A DNA stretch of 64,000 nt from Chondrosia reniformis (lineage: Eukaryota; Porifera; Demospongiae; Chondrillida; Chondrillidae): contig OX359189.1 of the NCBI GenBank assembly GCA_947172415.1, positions 270,501 to 334,500 of the forward strand, given 5' to 3'. The notes under the pieces were generated by a model. The model worked only from the letters and a program-made list of their open reading frames with translations, ran no database searches and was not told where the DNA came from. Shown here in pieces: positions 10,014 to 24,700 of the stretch. Each line of letters begins with the position of its first letter. The first letter of the stretch is position 1. Made by a program: the position numbers and the translations under genes.

Positions 10014-13000
10014 ATGCCTGCAAAAGAAAAGGGAAAATCTTCCAAAGAAAAGGAAGCTGTCGAGTTAGTTGTAGTGACTACTCCATCGGAAGTATAAATG
10101 TATCCGTGTGTCCACGTTTAGGGAGACAGGACCGGTCGACTCGACTCGAAAGAAGCTACTAATATGGCCCGAATGGACTGAAGGAGAAGTTGCGGCTGAG
10201 AAACTGGTTAGAACCAAAAGTCTGTGTATATAATGTCATACTTTATTCCAATTTCTTCTGTGACTAAAGGAGGCAATGCTTGGGAAGACGGGTAAAAGCG
10301 GCCGAACATCAGTAACTTCTTCTGTGAGTTTCTATCCTGTAGCTGTGTAATTCCTTTTTGGAAACTTTGAAGTGCCTATTTAGCATTCACATAATATCTT
10401 CACTCCTTACTTGCTTTAGAATGTCTTTACTGACCCAGAAGGTCAAGTGGAGTTACCTCCCTCTCTGTTGTCCATGGTGGACACGTGGAAGAGACCACAC
10501 GAGATCATAGCCGACAAGGTGCCTGTAGTAGTAGATTTAGAAGAATCCAAAGAAATTGACCTTTTCTCAAGAAATATACACCTCCTGCACAGTGAGGTAT
10601 GTTCAATTTAACTTTAGAGAAACTGATGTCATTAGATGTGCCTATTTATAGGTGATGAGGTGTATTGTGTGTCAGGTGGTCTCTTTATGGACTGTGAGGG
10701 ACAAGCTTCTCATATCTGAGCCGGATTGGGACCACACCCACTCCTCCTGGTCCCCCTGGGATCACATCCACCCACGCTCAAAAGGATCCACCCTGCCTGC
10801 CTATAATCCGGCTGGAAAATATGCTGTCAAGCTCTATTGGATGGTTAGCTGAGAGTGCTTGTGTGATTGGTGTAGCATGGAGTATGTCTTTTTGTAAAGA
10901 CACTGTGTAACAAGAGTGTATTTGGAAATGGATAACTTGCTCAACCACTCCTGGTGCAGTCACTCTTTTCCACTTTGTCATGTGTTTAGGGTTGCTGGAG
11001 GAAATTCATTATAGATGACCAACTGCCCTGTGACAGTAGTGGACGGGTGCTCCTCCCCCAGACCTCCAACACAAACGAGCTCTGGTCCATTCTTCTTAGT
11101 AAAGCACTACTCAAGGTCATGTCAATTGAGTGAGTGACACTGAGATTTGCCTAATATGCGTACCTGCCCACGTATGTACGTATATCACTTGTGCAGCAAT
11201 ATCTAAAATTGATGAACTTTGCCCTGTTTAATGTACGTACTTAGTTATTATGGCGGCAGTGGAGTGCATGAGTGTGGAGATACAACAGTAATGTCACTGT
11301 TGACTGGTTGGGTGCCTGAAGTAATCAACCTGAACTTGTAAGTACTAACACCACCAAATACTGACCTACTATACATACATACGTACTTAAATACTCTAAA
11401 GGGTAATTTTCATCTTCAAGACCATACGTACATATACGTATGTAGGCATAAGGATATTAATAGTTGTGGTTTGCTTATCACTTTGAGGTTAACACATATC
11501 TGTAGGTTTAGGGGAAAGCAGTTGAGGAAGCTGTTGTCTGAGTCCCTTCCCAAGTGGAGAAGAGACACCACGCCTTTGGACCCTAAGAACTCGGAAGTGT
11601 TGCCAATTGACCCTCCCCCTCCCCAGCCTGCTGGTAAAGGCAGCTCCACCCAGCAGCGCGGAGAGGTCCCCACCTCTGGGAGGAGCTCGGTGCTCAGTGG
11701 AGACACACATCCAGTCACTTGGAACATGCTTTTGATGGCCTCCTATGAGTCCCCCACCTTTGAGCCGCTTCATTTTGTTACCAGCTCCCTAGCAACCATA
11801 CAACACGTCAGTTTTATCTCCTTAGGTGACACATATAATCTACGTACGTACATAAAAGCTCTATTGCTTCACTTGTGATTGGATGTATGTATATACGTAT
11901 GTATTTGCACAAGAGAATACACTCTATCGCCTTCTTTGGCTTGGTCAACTTTATGTATTATTTACTACATACGTATGTTTCATACTTTTGCCTCTCTATC
12001 TAAACATTCTAGGCAAAGAAGTCACTCATTCTGACTGAAGCAGGTTTGCCGTCCTCCTTCCACCATCCAGTCCTTCTCTCCATGGTACGAGATGAGGAGC
12101 TGATCCTGAAAGAGAAAAAGCGACCCGACCCCAAACTTCAAGAGCCATACTACCTTGGTCTGATAAACCGGCAGAGAAGGGATTTTGATCCACCCTACAT
12201 ACCTCCCCCACCTCCGAGGGAGTGCTACTATCTTGAGTTCAGTTCCCCTTATCTGAGAAAACCGGAAAAGTATTTCAATGAAAACAAGAAGATTGTCAAA
12301 GGATGGTCTGTTCGCAGTGTACCTGTGTCTGACCGACTTGATGATCTTCTGTTGTATATAGCCAACTTGAAGCACTTCTGGAGGAAGATGAAACAGATGA
12401 AGATGTTGAAGAGGTTAATGAAGATGAACAGTGCTCAACTGAAGGAGAGAGCAGTACTGCAGAGAAGGATACTTCTCAAGCATGGATACACATTGACGAC
12501 CTTATTAATTCATTCAGGTGTGTACATACGTACATGTTAGAGGTATAACTTTAAGTTAAGGAGTGTGGCTTCAAATGAAGGAGTGTGGCTTTAAGTGAAA
12601 GGGATGTGGCTCAAAGTGAAAGGGGTGTGGCTCAAAGTGAAGGGGTGTGGCTCAAAGTGAAAGGGGTTTAATTGTAAGTGAATAAATAAATTCCTTTTGT
12701 ACAGGACATTGTATATCTTCAGACGTCCAGAAGCATTTGCTACCAGGAGTTGCCTTGAGGATATGAATGTAAGTGTGACACACCCACCTGTAGAGATTGG
12801 ACACACCCACCTGTAGAGATCGGACACACCCACCTGTAGAGATCGGACACACCCACCTGTAGAGATTGGACACACCCACCTGTAGAGATCGGACACACCC
12901 ACCTGTAGAGATTGGACACACCCACCTGTAGAGATCGGACACACCCACCTGTAGAGATTGGACACACCCATCTACATACGTATATGTTTATTGTTGTAGG

Positions 13001-16000
13001 AGACTCAGTCCCACTCAATTATACAACCTGGAAAGGGCAAAGGTGGCCAAACCTCTCAAACTGCCCTCACTTCTTCATCTTCCCAGCAGTTTGGACACAG
13101 TCCAGCTAACATACTTTGTATCCTGCAACAATAAGAATATTTGTGCATATGTACATAATATGTATACACACTTGATAAATTCTCATGTCAAACTTGCTAT
13201 TCTACTACTACTTGTACTTGTGGAAGTACAACTACTTAATTTGACAATATAGTCAATCAAATCTGTGGTTCAGGATTTGATCTTTCTTATTGTCCTCCTC
13301 CATCAATTGGATCCTTAATTTTCTTGTGCACCAGTCATTGACGAGACCAGCCCTATAGAGTTGGTCATCTCTCTCTCCTCCATATCAAACTGGAGAGAGA
13401 GCTCAGACAAGGTCACCAGACAGAGACAAGTGGAAATAGGTTAGACTGACACCAGAACATAATACGTACGTATGTGTCCGCGTGCTCTGTGATAGTAGAG
13501 TGTACTTGCTCAATGATTGATGATTGAGTACTGAACATATTATTATTATATATTTAAGTGCACCATGTGCAAAATACACACTAGGGCTATATGCCCCATG
13601 CAACACTAAACAAAAAGTTTGAAAATGAAAAATAAATACGTAAATTGCAGTTCTTAGATAATATATAATAAGTCATAATATACGTATATATATTGTAAAG
13701 GTTCTACAATACTACTGTACTTATGTATGTATGTACGTATGTATGTTCATCTATGTTGCTTACATTGTGTTATCATTTCAGATGCAGGTAATTCAAGGCG
13801 TCAGTCTCTCTTGTTTGACGATAAGATCCAGTTCAGAAGAGAGTCTGCCCGCTCCAATGAGGGAGATTCCATCCTCTCTAGGGACACCTACCCCTCATCT
13901 CCTGTCAACGGAGTCTTGACAGTTGAGAAGTATTCCTGGAGGTCTGTTTCGATGGGATCCTTTATCAGTGAGATAAAGACCACTGCTGTACAGTCTATTG
14001 TACTAAAGCTACCAGCAGGGTAAGTGTATAAAGTAATATGGCTGCCTGTAACATCAGTCCCCAGTAGGTTTATGTATCTTCCTCTTCCTCTTGTAGGAGA
14101 CATTGTTTCAGGTTGTCATCTTGGTCCTTACTTGGTCATCGTGTGGACATCCTCTCGACCACTCCCTTCCTACTTGTGGACAACACTCGGCTCTACCCTC
14201 TGATACAGGAGGTCAGTACGAGATGGTAGTTCAACCTACCTACGTACAAGGTCCTACCCAGATGTACCTTTCTGTCACCTTGCTCTTTGCAGCACAGCAA
14301 GCGGTTCAAGAAACACACAGAGACAGTGGTGCTCTCCCTTGCTAAGCTGTCTGGTATATTTCCAGACATAGAGAGGATTACAACAATACTTAAAACCCAA
14401 ATTAAAGGGATTCATGTGAAAAAGGATGTTGCAAAGTGGCATACTCAAGTACGTTCGTATGGTTTAGTTCCCTACATACGTACATATAAGCCTATTACTC
14501 AAGTAGAGTAGTAGCATGTTGAAAATGGTGTGTTAGATTATTCATGTCGTGACCATCCACCCACCTCTCCACCCACCTTTACATCCACCCTTCTGGCCAC
14601 TCAGGTGTTGTATGGAAGCATTTCCCATTCACTGTGGGTGCTTCAGACTAAGTACAAGATTTCTTTCAAAGTTGTCTCAGCTTGGAGGATATTCGTCTAT
14701 CAGGCTTTGGAAATTTTCAAGCTTTGTCTTCCCGGAGAGTTGGCTGACAGTATGTACTATTATTTGCCACTGACATGTATACAGACTTGTAATTCATGTG
14801 TGGGTCGTATGTGCTTGTGTAGTGAATCTCATTCAAGAACGTTTGCTGACACAAAGACCTAGACCCAACCCTCACAGTTGGCACAAGAGGTGCACACACA
14901 CACATACATACACACATGTACACAACTTTGCTTCACACTTTACTCACTGTTATTACTTTTTATCATTGTGCATGTACGTATGTAAATACTTGTGGTTTGC
15001 TTATCACATTGTGGGTATCCTACTGTGTTCTTTTTGGATAACTGCTAACCTGATTCTGAATATTTAAAATAGAGAACCAACAGAAGTTGAAGTTGAAGCA
15101 GCAACCAAAATCCAGAAAGCTGTGAGATCTTATATCCTCCGCAAGGCCACACGATGCTTCATCAGTGGTACCAAAGAATTTGAGGAATTTTCAGAAGGTT
15201 TAAATGTTGGTGCAGACTTTCTAGCAAAGAACTCATTGATAACGGGAGGATATATTTTTGAGTATGTAAAGTTGCCCTGCCCGTTACAGTATTGCTTGCT
15301 AGGTGGTGTTATGTTTTGTTTCCATTGAACTGCAGTACAATGTTTAAGTTGGAACCAGAATTGTTGGGGAAATTCCCCTTCTTCACAGACGAATGGGCTC
15401 GAGGCTTCTTCAAGAGTTACAAGGGTGTATTTAATGAAATCCAAGCCCCTAGGGGCTGGGGGATTGTCTTCAGAGAAATCTTCCACTTTGAAGAGCCTCA
15501 GTTCCTCCAAGTCACTGCTAAAGTGCCATTTGACACTTGTCTACTACGAGCATTCAACAACGACAATGGAAGAGAACTGCCTACTCTAATGAACTGGGTG
15601 GCACCCACCGTCTACACACCAAATACTGTATGTATACACATGTCTACACATCAAATACTGTAGTCTATAAAGTTGTGTAGTTTTTAAAATGAGACATCCT
15701 TACATTCACTTACAGTCTGTGTGTATCTATCATGTGCATTTCTAGCATGGATATACTTTGGTGATGGATGGTTGGGCCACTAGCACTTCAATACCAGCAG
15801 CCAGCTACCTCATTCAACTTGTATCCTCAAACGAGAAGCTCCCTCTGAGAGAACAGCAGGGGGTGAGGCTGAGCAAGAGCAACATTCTATCCAGCAGTAG
15901 CTCTGAATTAGGTTCTGAGGAAAAAATTACGACAAAATTAAACACTCGTGTCATCAGAGAGCACTATTTTCCCGACAGAGATCTCAACATCTTCAGGTAT

Positions 16001-18196
16001 GTACTCTTATATCTCTCAATCCTCTGTCTCATGCCCCCTCAATTCCTGTCCACTTAAAGGTACATTCTGCGCACGGACAAGAAGACCCTTGTCAGTTTCC
16101 ATCTGACAGCTTCTAAACCAAAGGCAAAAATTAAGTTACAGGTCGGGTAGTCCCTATTAATTGCTAATGTTGACAATTTTGAAACCTGCATATATTAGAT
16201 GTGTAATAATTAGATGTTGCATGTGAAAGCATTAGAACATTTTCATTTGTTTAATTCTATCCACCAATGCATGAGTGTTTTACACTATCATATAGTATGT
16301 ACGTACATATGTAGTGTACGAATGCATGCTGTGTATGTGAACATATGTAGATATTGGACCACAATGAGCCTGTGTTTTCCACCGAGGGACTAGGGTGCTG
16401 TGTCATTCCCTCCTACATGCTAAGAGGAGCTCAAACTGACACTGTACCAGAACACTCCAGTAATGAGCAAGAAACTCCTTCTAAATCCAAAGTACGTGTG
16501 TCAGCAGAATGCAGCCATGCATCATTACCAAGCTAAATTTTAACAGTTGATGCATCATAGGAATGTACTTTCATACATACATACGTACCTACATGTTACA
16601 TACATATGTACATTGTATGAATGAGTTTAACTGAAAGATATGGTATGAGCTCAGTTGTGTGTTAATGACAGTCACTTATTGTGTTCCTCTCAGCACCACC
16701 GGTATGTGCTGATGGCAAGTGTTATGGAGAAGAGCTGGACCGTTGCTGAGAGTGCATGGTCCTCCAGAGAGGAGAACAAGAAGGATGACTGTAAGATGAC
16801 ACAATATGCAAAGTTTGTCATAGAAATAAATGTAATGTACGTACATTAGTAGATGAGTGGATCAATGTTATTACGTAAGTAAACGGTTTGAATTGCTTGA
16901 TATACAATGTACATCACAGCTGTATTGGTGATGTAAGACTTTTGTAGAGTTGCATAATAACACTACGGTATATTGGTTTATGTAGCTCGGCCAAGCAGCA
17001 ACACTTCTTCTGACAAGCCAGCTTCTGCCAAGCAGTCCTCCAAGGGGAAGGGAGGAAGAGCTAGCAAAGGAAAGTCTACTGGACAGCCTCAGGTAGGGAC
17101 ACACGTGTGTGGATTTGACTAGCCAACCTTTGAACTCTGAACTCTGACCCCCAGCTTGTATACACGTACATATATACATATGTACACTGTAGGACCAGTT
17201 TGATACCAACAAGGCCCACTGGACACTCAGAATGGTAACCTGTTCTGATGATGCAGTCAGCATAGAAAAGGATACAGAAAAGGAAGATGAGCTAAAGTGT
17301 ATGATACAGGCTTTGGAAACAGAGCAGCCTGGTAGACTGAAGAAGGTCAGTGTCTTCTTCTTCTTCTTGTACACTCTGACCTCCAGATGTCTTTACATAC
17401 GTACATTTGTAGGGAATGGAGTCCAGGAGGAAGTTCCTACAATCAAAAGGTGTACCAAATGACCTTATAGAGAAAGGTTAGTGTTACCTAGGTACTGTAT
17501 TGTGCTCTGACTATTACAGATAACTCTTCCATTCATTTGCAGCTCTCCACGATGGCTCCGTACCAGTACAACCGTTGGATCCTCTCCCCATCACCCACCT
17601 CAACCTCTCTAAACACAAGATGTGCGTATGTAAGATCAGCCATTACTGTCAGCTAATAATCCATCCATCTCCACTGTACCTCTCTGCTGACTAGCCGTTG
17701 ATCCTACACCAAGTTTACATGCACATTCCTCCTTCTTCTGCTCTTAAATGTGCTCTAACTTGCTCTGCAGTTCTACTGGTACTCCTCACGTACTATCTAA
17801 TGAAGACTTTGAGAAGAAGATCATGGAAAAGAAAGTAGCCATTAAAGCATATCGATCAGAGAGACAGGAGGTCTTAAAGAAAAGAGAATTGGACAGAAAT
17901 GAGAGAAATCAGACAAAACTGAAGCAGCTGGAATGGGCTGAGGATTGGATGGTACGTAGGTCGCCTGTAACAGTTGCTAACCCAGCACATCTCGTTTGGT
18001 GTCACTGCCACAGGAACACATTGCTGAGGCACGCAACAAGATGAATGCAGGTCGCAACAAAATTAGAGAAGCTGCCTTGGAGGCTAAAAGAAAGGCAGAA
18101 GCTGAATCTACAGCTGCTCTCTCTTCACAGCAGGATTCGTCAGGAAGAGAGTCTAAAGCCAAAGGAAAGAACACAGCTAAAGGGAAAAAGAAATGA
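10014..18196 (+). CDS. ADGB: androglobin, multi-exon
   Basis: Androglobin is a chimeric animal protein with a calpain-like cysteine-protease domain, a circularly permuted globin split by an IQ motif, and a coiled-coil tail; in mammals it is tied to cilia and sperm. Exon 1 (MPAKEKGKSSKEKEAVE) joins LLIWPEWTEGEVAAEKL by a GA|GTTAGT donor near 10062. Next come FTDPEGQVELPPSL and WKRPHEIIADKVPVVV. The calpain-like part has YNPAGKYAVKLYWM joined to GCWRKFIIDDQLP (from 10989), then LLTGWVPEVINL. The globin part starts near 14610 (GSISHSLWVLQTKY). The IQ motif ATKIQKAVRSYILRK lies at about 15100-15145. The tail is a charged coiled coil ending KAKGKNTAKGKKK. The span is about 8.2 kb with many short introns. 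Orthology is clear; not every exon is fixed and catalytic competence was not assessed. Confidence 0.92.
12552..12666. repeat. about 21-bp repeat in androglobin intron
   Basis: Five imperfect copies of a unit like aaggggtgtggctcaaagtg in the intron before the exon near 12706. Confidence 0.85.
12778..12970. repeat. 23-bp minisatellite in androglobin intron
   Basis: About eight copies of a 23-bp unit, acacccacctgtagagatcg followed by gac, alternating agatt and agatc. The array starts within about 10 bases of the GTAAGT donor near 12769 and nearly fills the intron. Every unit contains cacctgtag, which resembles a 3' splice acceptor. Confidence 0.95.
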
Positions 18197-18792
18197 AACT
18201 TTTGAAAATAACTCTTTCAACGCAAACTGCTATGTATTATGTTTGTATAATTTAATCATAGCCCTTATATATATACAAGTTAACATCACTGTACACGTAC
18301 CATCTCTAATTCAACCCTTATGATGCATCCTAACATAGAAGTGCTGCGTATGGTGAAGCTAGTCACTTACATTTCAGTATACTATACGTCTACCACTTCA
18401 AATTCTGTATGGTTATACATAGCCTTAATTATCACATAATCACTGTCTTGTTCACAGAATGTGCTATATATAGTCACTGTTGCAAGCACTGCATATCCAG
18501 ACCTACTTCTAACTTCATTTTTAATATTTTAATATTTTTAACCTAGCTAGCAATGGCCTTTTTGATTAACTTGTTCAGAAACCAGAGTCTCCCCTTAGCC
18601 ACTCAAAAAGATGGCTGCACCAGAGACAGCTCTTTCATCCATATTAGGACTTATCAGTATGTCATATGAATCTTGTACACTACTGCATTGTTATGCCGAC
18701 ACTATATATATATGGTACTTAGTCTATATACTAAACCATACATGCATGGATTCACCAAAATAATTTATTAAAAATGAAATGATTCAATTTTA
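18197..18792. other. intergenic region between convergent androglobin and ASCC3
   Basis: About 600 bp of AT-rich sequence holding the two 3' untranslated regions. I see no open frame of note and no recognisable RNA gene. Confidence 0.6.
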
Positions 18793-21700
18793 CTAATCAA
18801 CATTAGTGACACTGATGTCGTATTGTTGGTCTAGTCCAAGATAGCTATCACTGATGATGAAAAGTGTGTAACTATGGCGACCTGGTAATGATGGAGTAGT
18901 CACTGAAAGTGTTACAACAGTCTTAGATCTAATAAAACCAATACGTTTCAGGGCTACCAGATCATTGTTATCACTGTTTCCCAAAATGATGAACCATCCC
19001 TCGTCTTTGGGTTTTGTGAATTGGGGTGCATACACTGTTGAGGTAGCTTCCTACATGTAAACACAAAGAGGAAAAACAGTTGCATGACCTGGCAAGAGAG
19101 GCCAAGCTTGAGGAAGGTATACCACACCTTTGAACCTCTGAGGGTATTTCGGGTGAGTTCCACTTTTAGGACATAATCCCTATCAGGTTCCAGCCTTGTA
19201 TATAATTTGCCATCTCTACCAGCTACAGATCTATAAACCAGCTCCTTGTTATCTTCGCTCAAGAGTGTGTGCTTTACCGTAATTATTGGCAACCTAAACA
19301 ACACCTTTTTCAGCTGCAGAATGTAACAGGTGATGGACTAATTGAGGAATGTGGACAGACACAGAGTTGAAATATGCTCATTGTTTTTCACTTACCTCAT
19401 CAAGCTCTTTTGGACCCAACAACTTCCCTAGAACAGTCTTTAGGAAAGTTTTATCTCTCTGCTCTACTGCCACAAGTTCAGGAAGACCTGTCACGCTCTC
19501 TAGAGGAACATTCTTGTAGAGTTTTTTCCATTTGACGAATCCTACCATTATGGCTGAGAGATGACTCTTGTCTAGATGGGGAAGGGTTAATAGGGTGGAG
19601 TCTGTTCCCCAGCGACCTTGGATAACCATCTGTAACAGCAGTGAAGTGCGGAGAACAGTAGTCAACCATCCCTCATTGGCTGCAACATCTATCATAGCCT
19701 AAAGAAGAAGGGGAGGAGAGAGGAGGGAGGGGGAGGGGGGGAGGGAGAGAGGAGGGAGGGATGGGGAGGGGGAGGAGAGAGGGTATGTAAACTGGCTATC
19801 AAAGCTCATTCACAAGAAAGCTGACCTGTAAGATTCTGATGGCTTGGTCCAGGACTGTTTTGGTGTCTGTGTAATAATCAACAATCGGCAGAGCTCCTCT
19901 TGAGAAGTGCACTTGAAAGAGGAGGTGGGCCTTTGTGTGGGGAGAGTCAAAAGTACCTGGATCCACTGGTAAAGGGACATGCTGAGCCAAAACACTAGAA
20001 ATAGAGGGGGCAGTGGTTTGACAGGATGTAAGTGCTTAAGTTGAGACGTTCTACCTGTTCATGTTGTCCTCATTGTGCCGTACTGGAAGCTCATTGTATT
20101 CAGTGACATCCTGCAATGGAGAGAGGTAGCATCTATAAGATGGATCCTGACAGTCATGTGATAGTCATGTGACAGTCATGTAAATATTACGCAACAAGAG
20201 CTATGACACTCATGTAAGAACAATGTATGGATGCTGAAAATCATGTGAGAGTCATGTGAGAGTCATGTGATAGTCATGCTAGATATAAGTAAGAGGATGG
20301 CCACCACAGAAACTTACACATAACAATTGCAGGAGCTCCTCAAGGGAGCTGTTTGGCTGTATCTTCTCACTAAACATTCTGACAGTCAAGTGATGAAGGT
20401 AGTAGAAGGAAGCGATGCAGCCCAAAGGTCCCGGTGACACTGTTCGGTCATCCTGTCAACATGCAACACTTGTTAGGAGCTGGTATAAAAATAGTAACAT
20501 TAAGTCTTACATCATCAACCTGAATGCAACATGAAGCTTCCAATTCATTTAAGTTCTTCTCAATCAGTTGTGACAGGTAGACATTGATCAGATCGTGCTT
20601 TGCCTCCTCCAGATGGTAGTAGCTATTGGGTTGTAACCACAAGTACACATTAAATACATCTAATATGCAGATATAGAAGGGATACAGAGTTATACTAACC
20701 TTGGATTTCTCAGTAATCTTCTAAAAAAGTAAGTCCATGTCATGTAATCTATTGCGTCTTGTTTTGACGTTATTGTTCCAGCTACAATTTCAGCATTTAA
20801 ATGGTTGCTAAGCACCTCAAAGAGACTACAAAGAAATTTGACAAATGCTTCAGCCAATGGAAAGAGATGGAAATGTGAGTGTACCTTGATTCTACAGGAA
20901 AGGGTTCATATAAAAACTTCTTATAAAAATGCTTTTTTGTGTCCTGTACAAATATCACGGCTACTCCCTTGTCGTCAAACTGGGGTCGTCCTGCCCTTCC
21001 CATCATCTGTAGCACGTCTGTGATTGGGTAGTCGACGTAGTGCTGCGTCTTTCCATCATAGTACTCTGTCCCTTTCACAATAACCAAGTGGGCAGGGAGG
21101 TTCACGCCCCAAGCCAGAGTACTTGTGGCAACAAGGACCTGCAGAAAGAGAAAAGGAATAAAAGGAGTAGAACCTGCCTCTGCTACTAAAGAAAAGTTGC
21201 AAGTGGCCACCTGTATTTTCTGATGATAAAAAAGTTCCTCTACCAGCTTGCGATCCTTCTCCTGAAGGCCAGCATGGTGGATCCCTATTCCAAATCCAAG
21301 TGTAAATTTCAAGTTAGTTTCCTTCACCTGGAGTAGCAGCTGTTCCAGCTACTTGGAAAGGTCACACAGACTTAAGAGTGACCTCTCTAACAAGACAGCT
21401 AACTGACCTTTGTCTCAGGAAGGTGGAGCCACTGCTTCGGGTGCTCTGTTGTAGCTAGGAATCCAATGAGTGCTTGGGCTGTCAGTCTAGTTTGTCTTCG
21501 AGAGGCTACAAAGATCAGAGTTGGTTTGTTGGGAGAATGGGTTGCTATGGCAGTGAAGGCTGGTTTGTTCATGGTAGCCATTCGTGGACAGTACTGTTTG
21601 GTGGGAAAACCACTGATATGCACATCCAAGGGAACTGGTCTGACAGCTGGTCTGAAGTTGAACAATCCCGCCTGTATGAGACACATCAGATCAGTTAAAT

Positions 21701-24700
21701 AGGAGAAAGGGAGGGAGAATAGAGGAGGAAGAGGGTGAGAATAGAGGAGGAAGAGGGTGAGGGTAAGGGGAGAAAGGGAGAGGGGGAGGGGAGAAAGGGA
21801 GAGGGGGAGGGGAGAAAGGGAGAGGGGGAGGGGAGAAAGGGAGAGGGGGAGGGGAGAAAGGGAGAGGGGGGGGGGAGAAAGGGAGAGGGGGGGGGAGAAA
21901 GGGAGAGGGGGGGGGGAGAAAGGGAGAGGGGGAGGGGAGAAAGGGAGAGGGGGAGGGGAGAAAGGGAGAGGGGGAGGGGAGAAAGGGAGAGGGGGGGGGA
22001 GAAGGAAAGGAAAACATGATAGAAAGAGAGCATTGGAGGGAGGACAAGAGAAACATTGCTTGAGTAGCTCTTACTTGTGAGATTCCTAGCCAGTCAGCGA
22101 GGTCTCTGGCGTTGGCCAGTGCTGTTGACAGACCGACCACTCTAACCTTCTGTTCAGTGTGAGAAGAAATGAAGTTAGTTCTTGAGACAATCACTTCTAA
22201 GACTGGTCCCCTGTCTTCTCCCAGCATGTGGATCTCGTCAATAACAAGAAGAGCAACAGCTTGCACATATGTCCTGTTCTGCCAACTTCGAGAAATACTG
22301 TCCCATTTCTCGGGAGTTGTGACAATAATGTCAGCCTTTTCAATGGCTCTGATGTCCGGAGAGACGTCCCCAGTTAACTCCACCACCCTGTACAGGAGGA
22401 GGAGGTACAGGTGAGAATAACTTGAAAGCTAGTGACACCATCGAAAGCAATAAGATGTACTTTTTTCCGATTTTGAGTTCAATTTTTTGTTTCCAATCTT
22501 CAATTCTCTCTCTGACAAGTGCTTTTAAAGGAGCAATGTATACGCACTACAAACAGAAGCAAGTGTTAAAAATACTTCTAAGGAATAGGGCACTGGTTGA
22601 ACTGACCTTTGACCCCGGGTACTCCTTAAACACTCGGAATATGGCCAACTCAGCTGCCACAGTTTTTCCACTTCCTGTTGGGGCGCCTAGCAACACGTTG
22701 TGGTTCGTGTGGTACAGTGTGTGGAATACTTGCGTCTGGATGGGATTGAAGTAGTCAAAAGAGTAGATTGACTTGTACTTAAAGTTTTTCAGCGCTGTGA
22801 CCGGGAGGGGCTGCAGGTCCAACAGATTAGTGTGAGGGGGATGGAGCTCAGGAAGAATTAAATGTTTAAATGATATAGCAGTGACTGTCTCTGCTCTGAG
22901 CCATCGATCGGACATGGCCCTCACATAGTACTGATTGGGAAGAGGTTCCGTAAGGGGAATAGCAAACACCAGTTCTTGTGCAGTGCAAGTTAGCACCTTC
23001 AAACAGTGACACAGAGAAAGGAATGGAGCATTAGAATTGTGGTTAAGTGAAGATAATAAATGTTAAAATTATTTAGACATTCCCTTACATGTTTCTTTTG
23101 AAGTAAAAAGTACTCCGAGTGGTAAATGGTGTCGTGGTCTGGGTCCTCCACCCAAATCCACCATCCCATGGCTGTGTTACCATGGTAATGTGAGGTCCAT
23201 TTAAAATTGGGTTCAATGGTGAGTTTGACACGCAAAACAGTTCTTGTGATGGGTTGCATGGAACATTCTAGATTGATCGTGGGAAAGGCCAGCACACAAT
23301 CCTTGACATCCTTACCAATCTTGACATGACGCAAGAGATGACCTGAGGGGGGCAAATAGAAACTTTTATAGGAAACAGAGAAGATGAAGATGAGAATTAA
23401 GATGGGGGAGCAGTAAAGTCTCCAAACCTATTTCATTTGGCTGCATATCTCTCAGTCTGTCAATGGACAGCTTTGTATCTTCAATTTTATCCAAAACAGT
23501 CTGGGACAGAGTACTGAACTGCTTCAGAGGATGCTCTGTTGGCCACAACCGCTGATCTACGGCATTACTGAAAGTGAGCAACTTAGCGGCAACTGAAGGC
23601 CAACCTTTGTGAAGTGATATCTCAAAGAGACCTCTCAATATTCTACTAGAATTCTAAAGGAGTAGGAGGAGAGGGAGGGATGAGAGAAAAGGAGAGGGAG
23701 GGATGGAGAGGAGGAGAGGGAAGGATGGGAGAGGAGGAGAGGGAGGGATGGAGAGGAGGAGAGGGAAGGATGGGAGAGGAGGAGAGGGAGGGATGGAGAG
23801 GAGGAGAGGGAGGGATGGGAGAGGAGGAGAGGGAGGGATGAGAGAAAAGGAGAGGGAGGGATGGGAGAGGGGGAGAGGGAGGGATGGGAGAGGGGGAGAG
23901 GGAGGGATGGAGAGGAGGAGAGGGAGGGATGGAAGAGGGGGAGAGGGAGGGATGGGAGAGGGGGAGAGGGGGAGAGGGAGGGATGTGACTGGAGACCTTA
24001 CCTGAGCTACAAAAGCCATGTCTGAGACTAAGGAGAACGTATCTGTAAGTCCTCTTGAGATGTAAGTTTGAAGGAGAATATTGACCTTTCCCGTAGAATT
24101 CTCCTTGCCTGCTCTAACTGGCAGTTTACAGTTCAGATTTAGATGGTCCTCCAATTCTATCATTTCATCTTCCCGTACCTACTCATCACGGGAGGAAGAC
24201 AATGTTTAATCACTGTGAAAGATAAGTCATAATGAGACGACTACACAAACCTTAATTTGATCAAACTCTTGTGATTGCGACACCAAAGCCAAGAGGTCAT
24301 CATCAATCATAATTTGTCGAAAATGTTCATTAAATGTCTACCAATAGAGTAAAACAGCATTATCTTTGGGAGAAGAAATAATGTCTCAAGGAGAAAGGTT
24401 AATTCTTCACATAAGAGAGATGGCAATACACTGTACCTCAATACTTCTGTGTTTGATGTAAAAATGGCTGGCAGTTCTGCCAAGGTCTGTAGCAAAGAGA
24501 CCTTGAGGTGTAGTCTGTTCAACAAAACGAATCATTTTAGCTTTCTGTAGTTGGTTAGCAGCAGCTGTAATCAGACTTCTCCGATACTCCTCCAAAGCAG
24601 GATCGCTCTCTCTGATGTTGTACTTGAGGCCGTAGGCCTGCGGGTTCTGCCGCATCCTCACAAATAGGTAGGTGTAACTCAGCCACTTCACCGCCTCCTC

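Noticed and set aside
12591..13018. Cys/Val/Ser repeat frames on the minus strand
   Set aside because: Shadow of the 23-bp androglobin intron array; the period is not a multiple of three and real exons lie on the plus strand.
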